The notes under the pieces were generated by a model. The model did not search any database. It had not been told where the DNA came from and saw nothing but the letters and a program-made list of their open reading frames with translations. A DNA stretch of 22,165 nucleotides, taken from contig CAYZJK010000014.1 of assembly GCA_964479125.1 (NCBI GenBank), positions 1-22,165 of the forward strand, in the 5' to 3' direction. The stretch is from CAYZJK01 sp964479125. GTDB taxonomy: Bacteria; Patescibacteriota; Saccharimonadia; Saccharimonadales; Saccharimonadaceae. The position numbers were made by a program, and so were the translations under genes. The stretch's first letter is position 1, and each line of letters begins with the position of its first letter. Of the stretch, positions 14,186 to 22,165 are shown piece after piece.

Positions 14186-14569
14186 ATGTTTATCGCGAGC
14201 CTTTTTAAATGGTGGTATTTTGATGGCTGGAGGCGTCACGCTGAGATTGCTATGGCGCGCCTTGAGTCGGCCCTAGATTACTTTTCACCACTACTGTTAA
14301 TTACGACTTTATTTTCATTATTTCGCCAGGATGGAGCTGGTCGAGTTGATGGTCCTTTGGAGGTTAAGCTTCAGGCTTTTCTTGGCCGACTAATCTCAAG
14401 AGTTTTAGGTGCATTTATTCGTAGTATTGTGTTGGTGATCGGACTGGTAGTTATCGCAGCGCTGGCAGTATTTAGTGCTCTTTGGTTAATGTTTTGGGCT
14501 GTTATTCCATTCCTGCCGATTGTCGGATTTATTCTTTATGTAGCTGAGGTCAATTTATGGCAGTTCTAG
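14186..14569 (+). CDS. Small multi-pass membrane protein, first gene of the secretion-like operon
   Basis: 128 aa from this start, no family recognised. An amphipathic, aromatic N-terminus (MFIASLFKWWYFDGWRR) is followed by a helix near 30-45 (YFSPLLLITTLFSLF), a soluble loop of about 25 residues, and two or three closely packed hydrophobic helices from about 70 to 125, ending FILYVAEVNLWQF. A start at ATG 14147 would add 13 residues, but it precedes the TATAAT box. Its last 13 bases overlap the start of the Clp-like ATPase gene in another frame, implying coupled translation and a functional link. It may be a membrane partner of that ATPase; this is inference from the overlap. Confidence 0.78.
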   Translation: MFIASLFKWWYFDGWRRHAEIAMARLESALDYFSPLLLITTLFSLFRQDGAGRVDGPLEVKLQAFLGRLISRVLGAFIRSIVLVIGLVVIAALAVFSALWLMFWAVIPFLPIVGFILYVAEVNLWQF

Positions 14570-17025
14570 AATACAAACACCACAGCGAAAGAGCAGAGGC
14601 AGCACGCTTCTCAAGATATTTAAACGGCACAATGGCACGACTGTTGTTTGTGTTATCTATCATCATGTTGGTGGGTGGTTTAGTTTTTGTTAGACTGCTC
14701 GGAGAATATATCGGCTGGCTGGTGGCTGGGATGGCGGCAATTCCATATATGCTCTCTACTTGGCATACTCATAATCTAGCTAGTCTGCCGACTCGAAAAG
14801 GTGAGAGGATAGATGATTTATTAGCTGGTGATATCTTAGCTAGACTTAAAGAAAATGCTTCACCAAAAGAAATAGCACACCTAGCGGCTACATCTAATGG
14901 TGGTGGTTTTATGGCGGTGCGCTTAGGTTTGACGGGTAGCCTATTAGAAAATCTCGCCAGCGCCAATCCAAAGGATGCTCCAGATCTTTGGGTGAGAGCT
15001 AGAGAGATTCAGAAAAAGACTAATAGCCATGACATAAACGGGGCAGTTATTGCGGCAGCTATTGTTTCGCTGAGTGATGTGGGTGAGTTAGTTTTAACCC
15101 AGATGCACGCCGAACTAGATGATATGTATGCGGTGGTTGAATGGTATGACCGCATTAAGAATCTAATTAAAAAAGAGAAGCAACATCGCAAGACTGGCGG
15201 TATTGCAAGAGACTGGGCATTTGGCTATGTGCCGTTCCTGCAGCAGATCGCTATTAACATTAGCGCTAGTTCAAACGCAAACCTAGTCGTGCCAACTGAG
15301 ACACATAATGCAGTCGTAAGACAGATGGTGCAGGTTCTAGGCCAAGACGGGCGCCGTAATATAGCTTTAATTGGACAAGCTGGAGTTGGTAAGACTACGG
15401 CCGTGCGGGCATTTGCGGATATGATTCTTGATGCGGATAGTGAGATACCTAGGTCTCTAAAGTTTAGGCAGGTCTATATGATGGATGCTTCGACTCTAAT
15501 CTCTAACGCCTCTGGCCCTGGTGATTTAGAGCGGATGGTAACTAGGGCTTTTAACGAAGCCTATCGAGCTAAGAATATTATTATCTGTCTTGAGAATGCA
15601 GAACTTTTCTTTGAAGAGGGTCCAGGATCAGTTGATCTATCTAATCTCCTGCTGCCAATTCTTGAGGCGGGTCGACTCAGCATGATTGTAACTCTAGACG
15701 AGCAACGCTTCCTAGAGGTAAGTTCTCGTAAGCCACACCTAGCTCACGCACTTAATCGCGTAGTAGTACCGCCTTCAAACCGAGAAGACACTATTGCTGT
15801 TATGCAAAACCAGTTAATCGTGACTGAATTCCAGCAGAAGGTGACTTATATGTATCAGTCACTTTCACAGGCCTATCGGCTAAGTGAGCGTTATATTCAC
15901 GACCTGGCTATGCCGGGGCGAGCCTTTAAGCTACTAGAGTCAGCCGCTAACTATGCTCAGGATAGACTCGTAACAATGAACTCAGTTGACGAGGCAATTG
16001 AGCAGACTATGGATGTAAAGGTGAGTGTAGCTAGCGATGCTAATGAGCGAGAGATGTTACTTAATCTTGAAGACTTGATTCATGAGCGAATGATTAACCA
16101 GTCTCAAGCCGTGTCAGCTGTTAGTGACGCTCTAAGGCGAGCTAGGGCTGGCGTGCGCAACCAAGATCGACCAATTGGTACGTTCCTGTTCTTGGGTCCA
16201 ACTGGTGTAGGTAAGACAGAGCTAGCTAAGGCTTTAGCCGAGGTTTACTTCGGTGGTGAAGATCGACTAGTGCGATTAGATCTTAACGAATTTTCAACGC
16301 CTGGCGACGTGTCTCGTCTAATCGCTGATGGCGCTGAAGATGCAGCTAGTCTAACCGCTAGAATCCGTAAGCAGCCGTTTAGCGTAGTTCTACTAGATGA
16401 GATTGAGAAGGCCCATGATTCAGTTCTAAATACACTACTACAGTTACTTGATGAAGGTATCTTAAGAGATGTCAAGGGTCGAGAAGTTAGCTTTAGGGAC
16501 GCAATTATTATTGCTACTAGTAACGCTGGGGCTGATCGAATTAGGGAGTATGTTGAGCGAGGTTACCAGCTAGCTCAGTTTGAGGGTCAGTTCGTTGATG
16601 AATTGATTGATAGTGGGCAGTTTAAGCCAGAGTTCTTAAACCGGTTTGATGAAATAGTGGTCTTTAAGCCATTAGATAAGCCTGAACTAGTTCAGATTAT
16701 TAACTTGATGATTCAAGGAATTAATAAAACTCTAGCTGTGCAGAAAATTTCTGTAAATGTAGCAGATGATGCTAAGATGTATTTAGTAGAAAAAGGTTAT
16801 GATCCACGCCTCGGTGCGCGACCGATGCGACGCGTCGTTCAAAGAGCAGTGGAGAATACCGTAGCTAAACAGATGTTAGGGGGCAAGGTGGGCACTGGAG
16901 GAGAAGTAACTATTACACGAGATGACGTGATTAAGTCTCTTGGTGGTGTTACTCCGGTGGAGAGTTTACCTCAGCCTAACGCACCGGCGCTGTATGCTGA
17001 TCGTGATGGAGAGGGTGATGTCTAA
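14557..17025 (+). CDS. Membrane-anchored Clp/Hsp100-like double AAA+ ATPase
   Basis: 822 aa. Two TM helices at about 27-68 anchor it, followed by a Clp_N-like helical region (about 85-210), AAA+ module 1 and AAA+ module 2. Module 1: Walker A GQAGVGKTT at 273-281; the Walker B position reads ICLENAE (343-349) instead of the usual DE. Module 2: Walker A GPTGVGKTE at 547-555, Walker B VVLLDEIEKAH (610-620), sensor 1 IIATSNAG, an arginine-finger region FLNRFDE, and sensor 2 GARPMRR. Both aromatic pore loops are missing: module 1 has NASGPGD where KYRG is expected, and module 2 has ADGAEDAAS after DVSRLI in place of PPGYVG. No ClpB middle domain and no ClpP-docking IGF/IGL loop were seen. It overlaps its upstream neighbour by 13 bases and the VirB6-like gene by 8. 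Probably an energiser or remodeller of a membrane complex; protease function unlikely. Confidence 0.9.
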   Translation: MAVLEYKHHSERAEAARFSRYLNGTMARLLFVLSIIMLVGGLVFVRLLGEYIGWLVAGMAAIPYMLSTWHTHNLASLPTRKGERIDDLLAGDILARLKENASPKEIAHLAATSNGGGFMAVRLGLTGSLLENLASANPKDAPDLWVRAREIQKKTNSHDINGAVIAAAIVSLSDVGELVLTQMHAELDDMYAVVEWYDRIKNLIKKEKQHRKTGGIARDWAFGYVPFLQQIAINISASSNANLVVPTETHNAVVRQMVQVLGQDGRRNIALIGQAGVGKTTAVRAFADMILDADSEIPRSLKFRQVYMMDASTLISNASGPGDLERMVTRAFNEAYRAKNIIICLENAELFFEEGPGSVDLSNLLLPILEAGRLSMIVTLDEQRFLEVSSRKPHLAHALNRVVVPPSNREDTIAVMQNQLIVTEFQQKVTYMYQSLSQAYRLSERYIHDLAMPGRAFKLLESAANYAQDRLVTMNSVDEAIEQTMDVKVSVASDANEREMLLNLEDLIHERMINQSQAVSAVSDALRRARAGVRNQDRPIGTFLFLGPTGVGKTELAKALAEVYFGGEDRLVRLDLNEFSTPGDVSRLIADGAEDAASLTARIRKQPFSVVLLDEIEKAHDSVLNTLLQLLDEGILRDVKGREVSFRDAIIIATSNAGADRIREYVERGYQLAQFEGQFVDELIDSGQFKPEFLNRFDEIVVFKPLDKPELVQIINLMIQGINKTLAVQKISVNVADDAKMYLVEKGYDPRLGARPMRRVVQRAVENTVAKQMLGGKVGTGGEVTITRDDVIKSLGGVTPVESLPQPNAPALYADRDGEGDV
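17008..17015 (+). promoter_or_regulatory. Ribosome binding site (GGAGAGGG) fixing the start at 17018
   Basis: GGAGAGGG lies just before ATG 17018, inside the 3' end of the Clp-like gene. It selects this ATG over the in-frame ATG at 17006 and the far upstream start at 16940, and places the signal peptide at the N-terminus. Confidence 0.7.
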
Positions 17026-19461
17026 GTTCTTCTCATTACTTAAAGGTATCTCTAAAAAAGCCCAATTAGGTCTAGTTCTTCTAGCGCTCGTTTTCTCGAC
17101 TGTTTTTGTGGTTAGTGATACAACCCAGGTTGAAGCTCAGGGTGCTTCTGGTGGCGCAGTGATGTCTAGTTGTGCACTAGAGAATATTGGTTGGATAGCT
17201 TGTCCGGTTATCCGAGCGGCAGCACGGGCTAGTGACTTTGCGTTTACATTTATATCTCAATCATTTATGCAGATTGAAGTTTCTCTGCTGCAAGGAGATG
17301 TCGGAACCTCCAGAGCCTGGGGTATAGCTAGAAATATAGCCAACACTCTTTTCGTATTATTCCTACTTTACGTAATCTATGGCATCCTAACTGGTCGTGG
17401 TGCTAGTAACGCTAGTATTAAACGGATGTTGCCGCGATTCATTGTGGCGGCCATTTTAGTAAACTTCTCATTTGTATTGGGCCAGGTTGCAGTCGATATC
17501 TCAAATATCGTGGGTTCTTCTATTCAGTCTGTGATGACTAGTGTGGCGGGTGATGACAATATTATTGCAGCTCCAGACGGCACACTAGGTGGTCAGGTAG
17601 GGGCAGATGGCTATGCAGCTAATGACGGCGCTATAGCAAGAGTGACTTCAGCTATTCTATCTAACCCAAACCTAGCCTGGGTGCTATTGGTGCCGCTAAT
17701 TTCAGTAGTGATGTCAGTTAGTGTTATTACTTCTGTTATGATAATTATCTTAATTATTCGTAAGGTTCTAATAGTAGCTCTTCTTCTATTAGCTCCAATC
17801 GCATTCGTACTTTATCTACTACCTAATACTGAGCAGTACTTCTCAAGGTGGTTTAGGATGTTTACGCAACTGCTACTTTTATTCCCAGTGATGGCAGTCT
17901 TGCTTGGTGCAGGTCAGATTGTAGGTAGTGCGGTTATGTCGACGACAGGAGATAGCTATACCGTGTCCGGAGATAACTATCAGACAGCTACTGGCGGCAC
18001 TGCGAGCGCAACAACTTCATTGGTGGCAATTGGGGCAACAGTTCTACCTCTACTCGGTACTTGGTATGCATTTAGGGGTGCCATGCAGGCAATGGATACC
18101 TCAGTTGCTCGGCTGCAGGGCGCTGGAGCGCGTGGGTTGGGCGGTGATCCGTCTAAGGATGCGGAGCGTATGAAGCGAGCTAGTCAGTCGATGCAGCGCA
18201 ATAGTCTGCTGAGTCGGGGTGCGGATAGTAAACTAAAGCGCGTTACAGATATTCAGAATGAAAACTCAAGCAGCGTTGTGGGTGTAGCTGGCAATAGCGT
18301 GATTAGAAGGCGCAAGAAGGCGGTTAAGTCACCTGAGCAGCAGCAGTTTGATCAGCAGGTGCAGAATCGTTTAAGTGAACTTAAGCAGGGTGTAGAGAGC
18401 GGTGAGATTACAGCCACTCCTCAGCAGTTATATGTTAAAGCTCTGCAAAACCTAGATACCTCTGGCGATGGCAGTGGTTCTAGTGGTCAACTTGGTTCAG
18501 TCGGACTAGGCTCTTTTGAAAACGTTGAACTTAAAGCTGCTGAGGCCTACTTATTAGAGTCGATTGGTCGAAATCCAGAGAGTAATTCAATTGACCCTAA
18601 GACATTCCTTCAGCAACANNNNNNNNNNNNNNNNNNNNNNNNNNNNNNNNNNNNNNNNNNNNNNNNNNNNNNNNNNNNNNNNNNNNNNNNNNNNNNNNNN
18701 NNNNNNNNNNNNNNNNNNTTGGTCGAAATCCAGAGAGTAATTCAATTGACCCTAAGACATTCCTTCAGCAACAAGCTAATCAGCAAACTAACAACCAGCA
18801 GAACAGCCAACAAAACAATCAAGAGGATAAGCTGGAAAGTAACCAGCGAAACATGAGTAATCAGCAGTCTATTGAGCAACTGACCAATAATCAGGAAAAC
18901 ACTCAGCAGCAGATCCTGATGGCTCAGCAGGGTCAGAATAATATCCCTCAGCCAAATCAAGCTATTGCTGTTCCTGGTCGAGATCAGAATGAACAGCGAA
19001 GGATGAAATCTGATCAAGATAAGCAGCCAGTCTCTAAGCAAGAGGATGGACGAATTGCTAACGCCGGTGGCGTACAGCCTAACTTAAATGAAGGTCGCTC
19101 AGATGATCAGCTTGGTCGGCCATTAAGTGATCGAGAACAGATGCAGAAGCAAGCTATTATGGGTGGTGGCGGCCGGGGTGTCGAACGAACTCCTGCTGGC
19201 GCTGCATCTGTGGTGTTCCCAGCTGCTATCAACGAACGTATTCCAACCAGGCTTAAGCCAGTCACTGATCTTGAAAAGAAGGCTCAAGCTCTTGCAGCTA
19301 AGCATGTGGCAGCGTCTCAAGAGAAGGCAAATGGAGCTAACTCGTTTGAAGAAGAGCTTCGTCTAAGGGCTGAAAAGTCTAGCTTAGATCCACTCAGGAT
19401 GCTTGATAACAGGCAGCCTGGTAAAGATAGAGACAAAGATAAAGATAATAAAGTAGAGTAG
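17018..19461 (+). CDS. VirB6/TrbL-like polytopic membrane protein with Gln/Asn-rich tail (interrupted by an assembly gap)
   Basis: Resembles the inner-membrane channel subunit of type IV secretion systems. A signal peptide (1-41, ending VEAQ) precedes about six TM helices near 107-124, 140-160, 220-247, 250-268, 282-303 and 333-352; the segment around 260-300 (APIAFVLYLLPNTEQYFSRW) is typical of TrbL/VirB6. The long cytoplasmic tail is basic, then Gln/Asn-rich. A 100-N gap at 18619-18718 makes the frame after it appear shifted. Collapsing the 55-base duplicate flanking the gap joins codon 533 (ending at 18616) to CAA at 18772 and extends the protein in frame to the TAG at 19461, giving about 762 aa. 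The reading frame that begins at ATG 18853 is therefore the C-terminus of this protein, not a separate gene. The next gene starts 15 bases downstream. Confidence 0.85.
18564..18618 (+). repeat. Left copy of a 55-base duplicate at an assembly gap
   Basis: Identical base for base to 18719-18773. The two copies abut the two sides of the N run, as expected when two overlapping contigs are scaffolded without merging. Probably one sequence in the genome, not a true repeat. Confidence 0.95.
18619..18718. other. Assembly gap of 100 N
   Basis: Exactly 100 N, the conventional placeholder for a gap of unknown size. It falls in the region that encodes the start of the Gln/Asn-rich tail, where low complexity may have broken assembly. 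Confidence 0.99.
18719..18773 (+). repeat. Right copy of the 55-base duplicate at an assembly gap
   Basis: Matches 18564-18618 exactly. Its frame relative to downstream sequence is right for the VirB6-like protein: it encodes the same PKTFLQQ and continues QANQQTNNQQ without a stop. Confidence 0.95.
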
Positions 19462-19476
19462 TTATAAGCTAAAAGT

Positions 19477-22165
19477 ATGGCAGATAAGCAACCACCGGTA
19501 ACTAGTAGTTTCGATGAAGATTCGAGCTTCCAGAATCGCCAGCAAAAAGCTCAGGCTGAGCTACGCGAGTCTGAAAAGAAAGCTAGCGAACAGGCGAGAC
19601 GCACGGAGGAGGCTAACCAGACTAGGAAGCCTGATGAGACACCGGAGCCACTGGCGACTGACTATAAAAAGAAAAAGAAGGGTAAGAAGCGCTGGGCAAT
19701 CAGCTCCTCAGCTGGCTTAACTGTTATTTTAATCATGTCGCTAGCTATTGTTGCGACAGTGCTACTGAGCCCTTCTCTCTTGCTACTTAATGTTAAAGAG
19801 AAGTTAACTAATGATCTTAATGATGCGTTAGGTTATTACTACACCACCACCGAGAAGGTGATGGCGTATCAGTTAAGTAACGGCAGTGGCTGTGCCTCGC
19901 ACGGCGACGATTCGATTCAGTGCAAGTTTTCAACCATGAGTGAGAATTTACGCGACCGCTATCTTGGGTACGGCTTTGAAGTTACCGAGTCTGGTGCTGT
20001 TGATGTTGGTGAGGATGAACTTAATTACGGTCGTATTAAAGTTAGTCGAGTAAAGTTTCCAGGTGGCGGCACGGCTGGAGCTAGTAATTTATATAGTGTA
20101 GCTAATCAGTCTGAACTTAATCGTCAGCGACTTGATAGAGTCTTTAATCCTAGTAAGGGTATATTTCACAGTCGAGGTTATATAGAGAGGCTTTATAGTC
20201 GCTTTCATATACAGCAATCTCGCCTGCCAATTGGTCTAACTAATGAGGAGGTTGTCGATATCTTTAATCAAAACCTACTAAAGCAAGCGGATTACATGGA
20301 TAAGGACGGTAGGGGTGTATTTGGGTTGCATTATTTAGCTGAGACAGAAGATGAGTATTGGTATGAAGAAGTGTATGATCACATTCTTGATAAGGCCGAG
20401 ACTCATCTTGCATTGGGTTGTTCGATGCACACCTATGCTGATATAGGTGAGAACGCTCTTAGGCAGGCTAAAGCAACCACATTAGCTCGATTTGCAATGC
20501 AGTATCTAACCCTAGCTGATTCGATTAAGGCAGGGCGTACGATGCAGATGGAGCAGGTGGTTGGTACGCTTGCTAACAACCTGACGCATGTAGACTCACT
20601 GTCAGGCGAGTCAGCTTATACTTCTAGCGATATGAGTTCATATCGATCACCTACCTTTCATGAAGATCCAGATGTGGGTGGTCCTAGGATGATTAATGGC
20701 ACCGATTTCATGTTAGACTTCTCAAATATGTTAATGGCGGTTCAAGGAAGGGGACGTGATACCTCTACTTACTTAAGGAGTATTATGTCTGTTCCGGCGA
20801 CTGATGCTACGGTTGATCATGTTAATAGCAGTAGGGCTAGAGATTTATGTGTTCATGGTACGACTGGAGCTCAGGCTGATTATGAAATGCAGAGCCCAGA
20901 TAGATGCTGGCTTGAAGAGACTCTACCAACTGCTGCGGCGTTTGGCCCAAGGACTACAGCTGCGGTTATGGCTGTATATACACCACTGAAAATGATCTGG
21001 AGCCCTTCAGAGCCTCCATGTTTAGGTATAAGCCGACATGTTGATCTGATTAAAGAAGGTGCAAGCTCTAGAAACGAACCAGTTCGAAGTGCTGCTGGTT
21101 CATACGTTGATCGTATTAGGGATGCGGCTAGTGAAGAATCTGAGATATATCACTTGGCTGAAGATATAGCTGATGGTATCCATTCAACGCAGACTATGGA
21201 TGCAATATTTGCGGGTACTGGTGTGATACTAGGTGACACTGCTCAATGGCTAGGTATGCAGCCAGCTGATACGGATTCACTTAGAGAGTATCTTGAAGAA
21301 ACTGTCGAAATTAGAACTATGTTAGCCAGGCAGGAGGTTTATGAGGCTAAGGACACGCCATTCGATTTAGCTAACCCACACTCATTTATCAGTAGTGTCG
21401 TATTGGGTGCCTATAAAGATGGTAAGTATAACTCCATCGCTTCTTTAGCGGGCAAGGCGTTGTCTGTAGTACCTAACGCCTTAGCGAGTTCGATTAGTCG
21501 AGGTGTTTCGGCTACTGCTGGTAGGGATGTGGAGTATTTAACTAATCGACTAATTGACGACGCAGGTAGTTGTGGTATTGAAAATATTCAAGACAGTATC
21601 AACCCAGACTTTAGCTGTGCGGTGAGATATAGCGTCAATCAGGACACTATAAACCTAAGTGTAGAAGATGTGCTAGATTTTATGACTCGAGAAGACGCCG
21701 CCGATGACTCAGCGACCAGTAACTCAGAAGAGGTGCAGGGGCGTGATACTGAGCAGATGGGTAGCCACGGCGATCGAATGAAGACGACTGATAGTGAAGC
21801 GCAGGGTGTTTCGTTTATCGACCGGGCGACTGGTGCGCCAACTCCAAACTCCGAATATTGGAAGTTCCTAGAGTACTGCTCAAACCGTCCGACTTCTTGG
21901 GGTAGTGTCGGCATGGAGGTTGCTCATGCTGATGAGGTTTATGAGCCGGATGAGAAGGATCAGACTGATAAGCGCACTTATGGGCCACCATTTTATATGG
22001 ATATGGAAACAGAGGTTGATAATAGTCGTGAGTCTTATTATGGATATGCTTGGGGTGGAACTGAAGACTATGGATGGTTGACTGGTGAACGGTGCCAGGA
22101 GGATAGTGAAATGATTAATAACTTCAGAGCTTATACTGCGATGTGTGCTGTTCATGCGGCTACTT
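19477..22165 (+). CDS. Large single-pass extracytoplasmic protein of the secretion-like operon (partial, 3' end off the window)
   Basis: At least 896 codons from ATG 19477 with no stop before the right edge. An N-terminal cytoplasmic part (1-73) is rich in Gln, Glu, Arg and Lys with coiled-coil character and ends in a basic cluster (YKKKKKGKKRW, 63-73). One TM helix follows (about 75-104), and the remaining 790 or more residues should lie outside the membrane. That part is rich in Asp, Glu, Ser and Thr with about ten scattered cysteines (for example in GSGCASHG, IQCKF, LGCSMH, RDLCVHG, DRCWLEE, SCGIEN), suggesting disulfides. No family, protease or glycosidase motif was recognised. It starts 15 bases after the VirB6-like gene, so it is probably a partner or cargo of that channel. 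Size and topology resemble a surface-exposed scaffold or effector; the function is unknown. Confidence 0.88.
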   Translation, partial: MADKQPPVTSSFDEDSSFQNRQQKAQAELRESEKKASEQARRTEEANQTRKPDETPEPLATDYKKKKKGKKRWAISSSAGLTVILIMSLAIVATVLLSPSLLLLNVKEKLTNDLNDALGYYYTTTEKVMAYQLSNGSGCASHGDDSIQCKFSTMSENLRDRYLGYGFEVTESGAVDVGEDELNYGRIKVSRVKFPGGGTAGASNLYSVANQSELNRQRLDRVFNPSKGIFHSRGYIERLYSRFHIQQSRLPIGLTNEEVVDIFNQNLLKQADYMDKDGRGVFGLHYLAETEDEYWYEEVYDHILDKAETHLALGCSMHTYADIGENALRQAKATTLARFAMQYLTLADSIKAGRTMQMEQVVGTLANNLTHVDSLSGESAYTSSDMSSYRSPTFHEDPDVGGPRMINGTDFMLDFSNMLMAVQGRGRDTSTYLRSIMSVPATDATVDHVNSSRARDLCVHGTTGAQADYEMQSPDRCWLEETLPTAAAFGPRTTAAVMAVYTPLKMIWSPSEPPCLGISRHVDLIKEGASSRNEPVRSAAGSYVDRIRDAASEESEIYHLAEDIADGIHSTQTMDAIFAGTGVILGDTAQWLGMQPADTDSLREYLEETVEIRTMLARQEVYEAKDTPFDLANPHSFISSVVLGAYKDGKYNSIASLAGKALSVVPNALASSISRGVSATAGRDVEYLTNRLIDDAGSCGIENIQDSINPDFSCAVRYSVNQDTINLSVEDVLDFMTREDAADDSATSNSEEVQGRDTEQMGSHGDRMKTTDSEAQGVSFIDRATGAPTPNSEYWKFLEYCSNRPTSWGSVGMEVAHADEVYEPDEKDQTDKRTYGPPFYMDMETEVDNSRESYYGYAWGGTEDYGWLTGERCQEDSEMINNFRAYTAMCAVHAAT

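Noticed and set aside
16940..17017. Longer N-terminus for the VirB6-like protein
   Set aside because: It would lie inside the Clp-like gene; the ATG at 17018 has a good ribosome site and starts a proper signal peptide.
18564..18773. Genuine direct repeat or tandem duplication
   Set aside because: Both copies end exactly at a 100-N placeholder, the signature of unmerged overlapping contigs.
18774..18960. Repeat array or CRISPR-like structure in the CAG/CAA-rich stretch
   Set aside because: It is irregular Gln/Asn codon repetition in a coding tail, with no fixed repeat unit or spacers.
18853..19461. Separate Gln-rich soluble protein of 202 aa
   Set aside because: The same frame extends upstream without a stop into the 55-base duplicate and joins the VirB6-like frame when the false gap is collapsed.
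1..22165. Alternative genetic code (UGA as glycine)
   Set aside because: tsaE and murT end in TGA at expected lengths, and their downstream starts overlap these stops.

Overview
The window looks like part of a chromosome scaffold from a Patescibacteria/CPR bacterium, most probably Candidatus Saccharibacteria (TM7). This is inferred from gene content: type IV pilus genes, a MurT/GatD pair, RNase Y, and a membrane-anchored Clp-like ATPase directly upstream of a VirB6/TrbL-like membrane protein. Small genes and tight overlaps also fit. UGA is a normal stop here (tsaE and murT both end in TGA), which argues against the Gracilibacteria/Absconditabacteria code 25. No search was possible, so the phylum call rests on recognition.

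Layout. 1-1613 (minus): 5' part of a PilB/GspE-type pilus extension ATPase, running off the left edge. 1704-4658 (plus): tsaE-tsaB (tRNA t6A modification), then rny (RNase Y) and a NUDIX hydrolase, closed by a strong bidirectional terminator. 4747-7119 (minus): two type IV prepilins flanking a signal-anchored, Asn/Pro/Ser-rich protein. 7168-8377: convergent yaaA and bcp, both peroxide-stress proteins. 8484-8559: tRNA-Pro(UGG) with its own promoter and terminator. 8643-10030: three small genes, one a frame-shifted BspA-like leucine-rich-repeat remnant. 10139-11461: UDP-glucose 6-dehydrogenase. 11458-14116 (minus): murT-gatD plus a membrane-anchored Mrr-like protein.

14186-22165 (plus) is one compact operon: a small multi-TM protein, a two-TM Clp-like double AAA+ ATPase, a VirB6/TrbL-like protein with a long Gln/Asn-rich tail, and a large single-pass extracytoplasmic protein cut by the right edge. 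It looks like the membrane core of a type IV secretion-like machine. The Clp-like ATPase lacks both aromatic pore loops and has an altered first Walker B, so it is unlikely to be an ordinary unfoldase. This is the most interesting part of the window.

An assembly defect lies inside the VirB6-like gene. A 100-N run is flanked by the same 55 bases on both sides; collapsing the duplicate restores one continuous reading frame of about 762 codons.

Several genes have a TATAAT/TATACT box only 6-13 bases before the ATG, suggesting leaderless or nearly leaderless mRNAs. No stretch over 300 bases lacks a gene. I saw no CRISPR array, insertion sequence, rRNA or phage gene.
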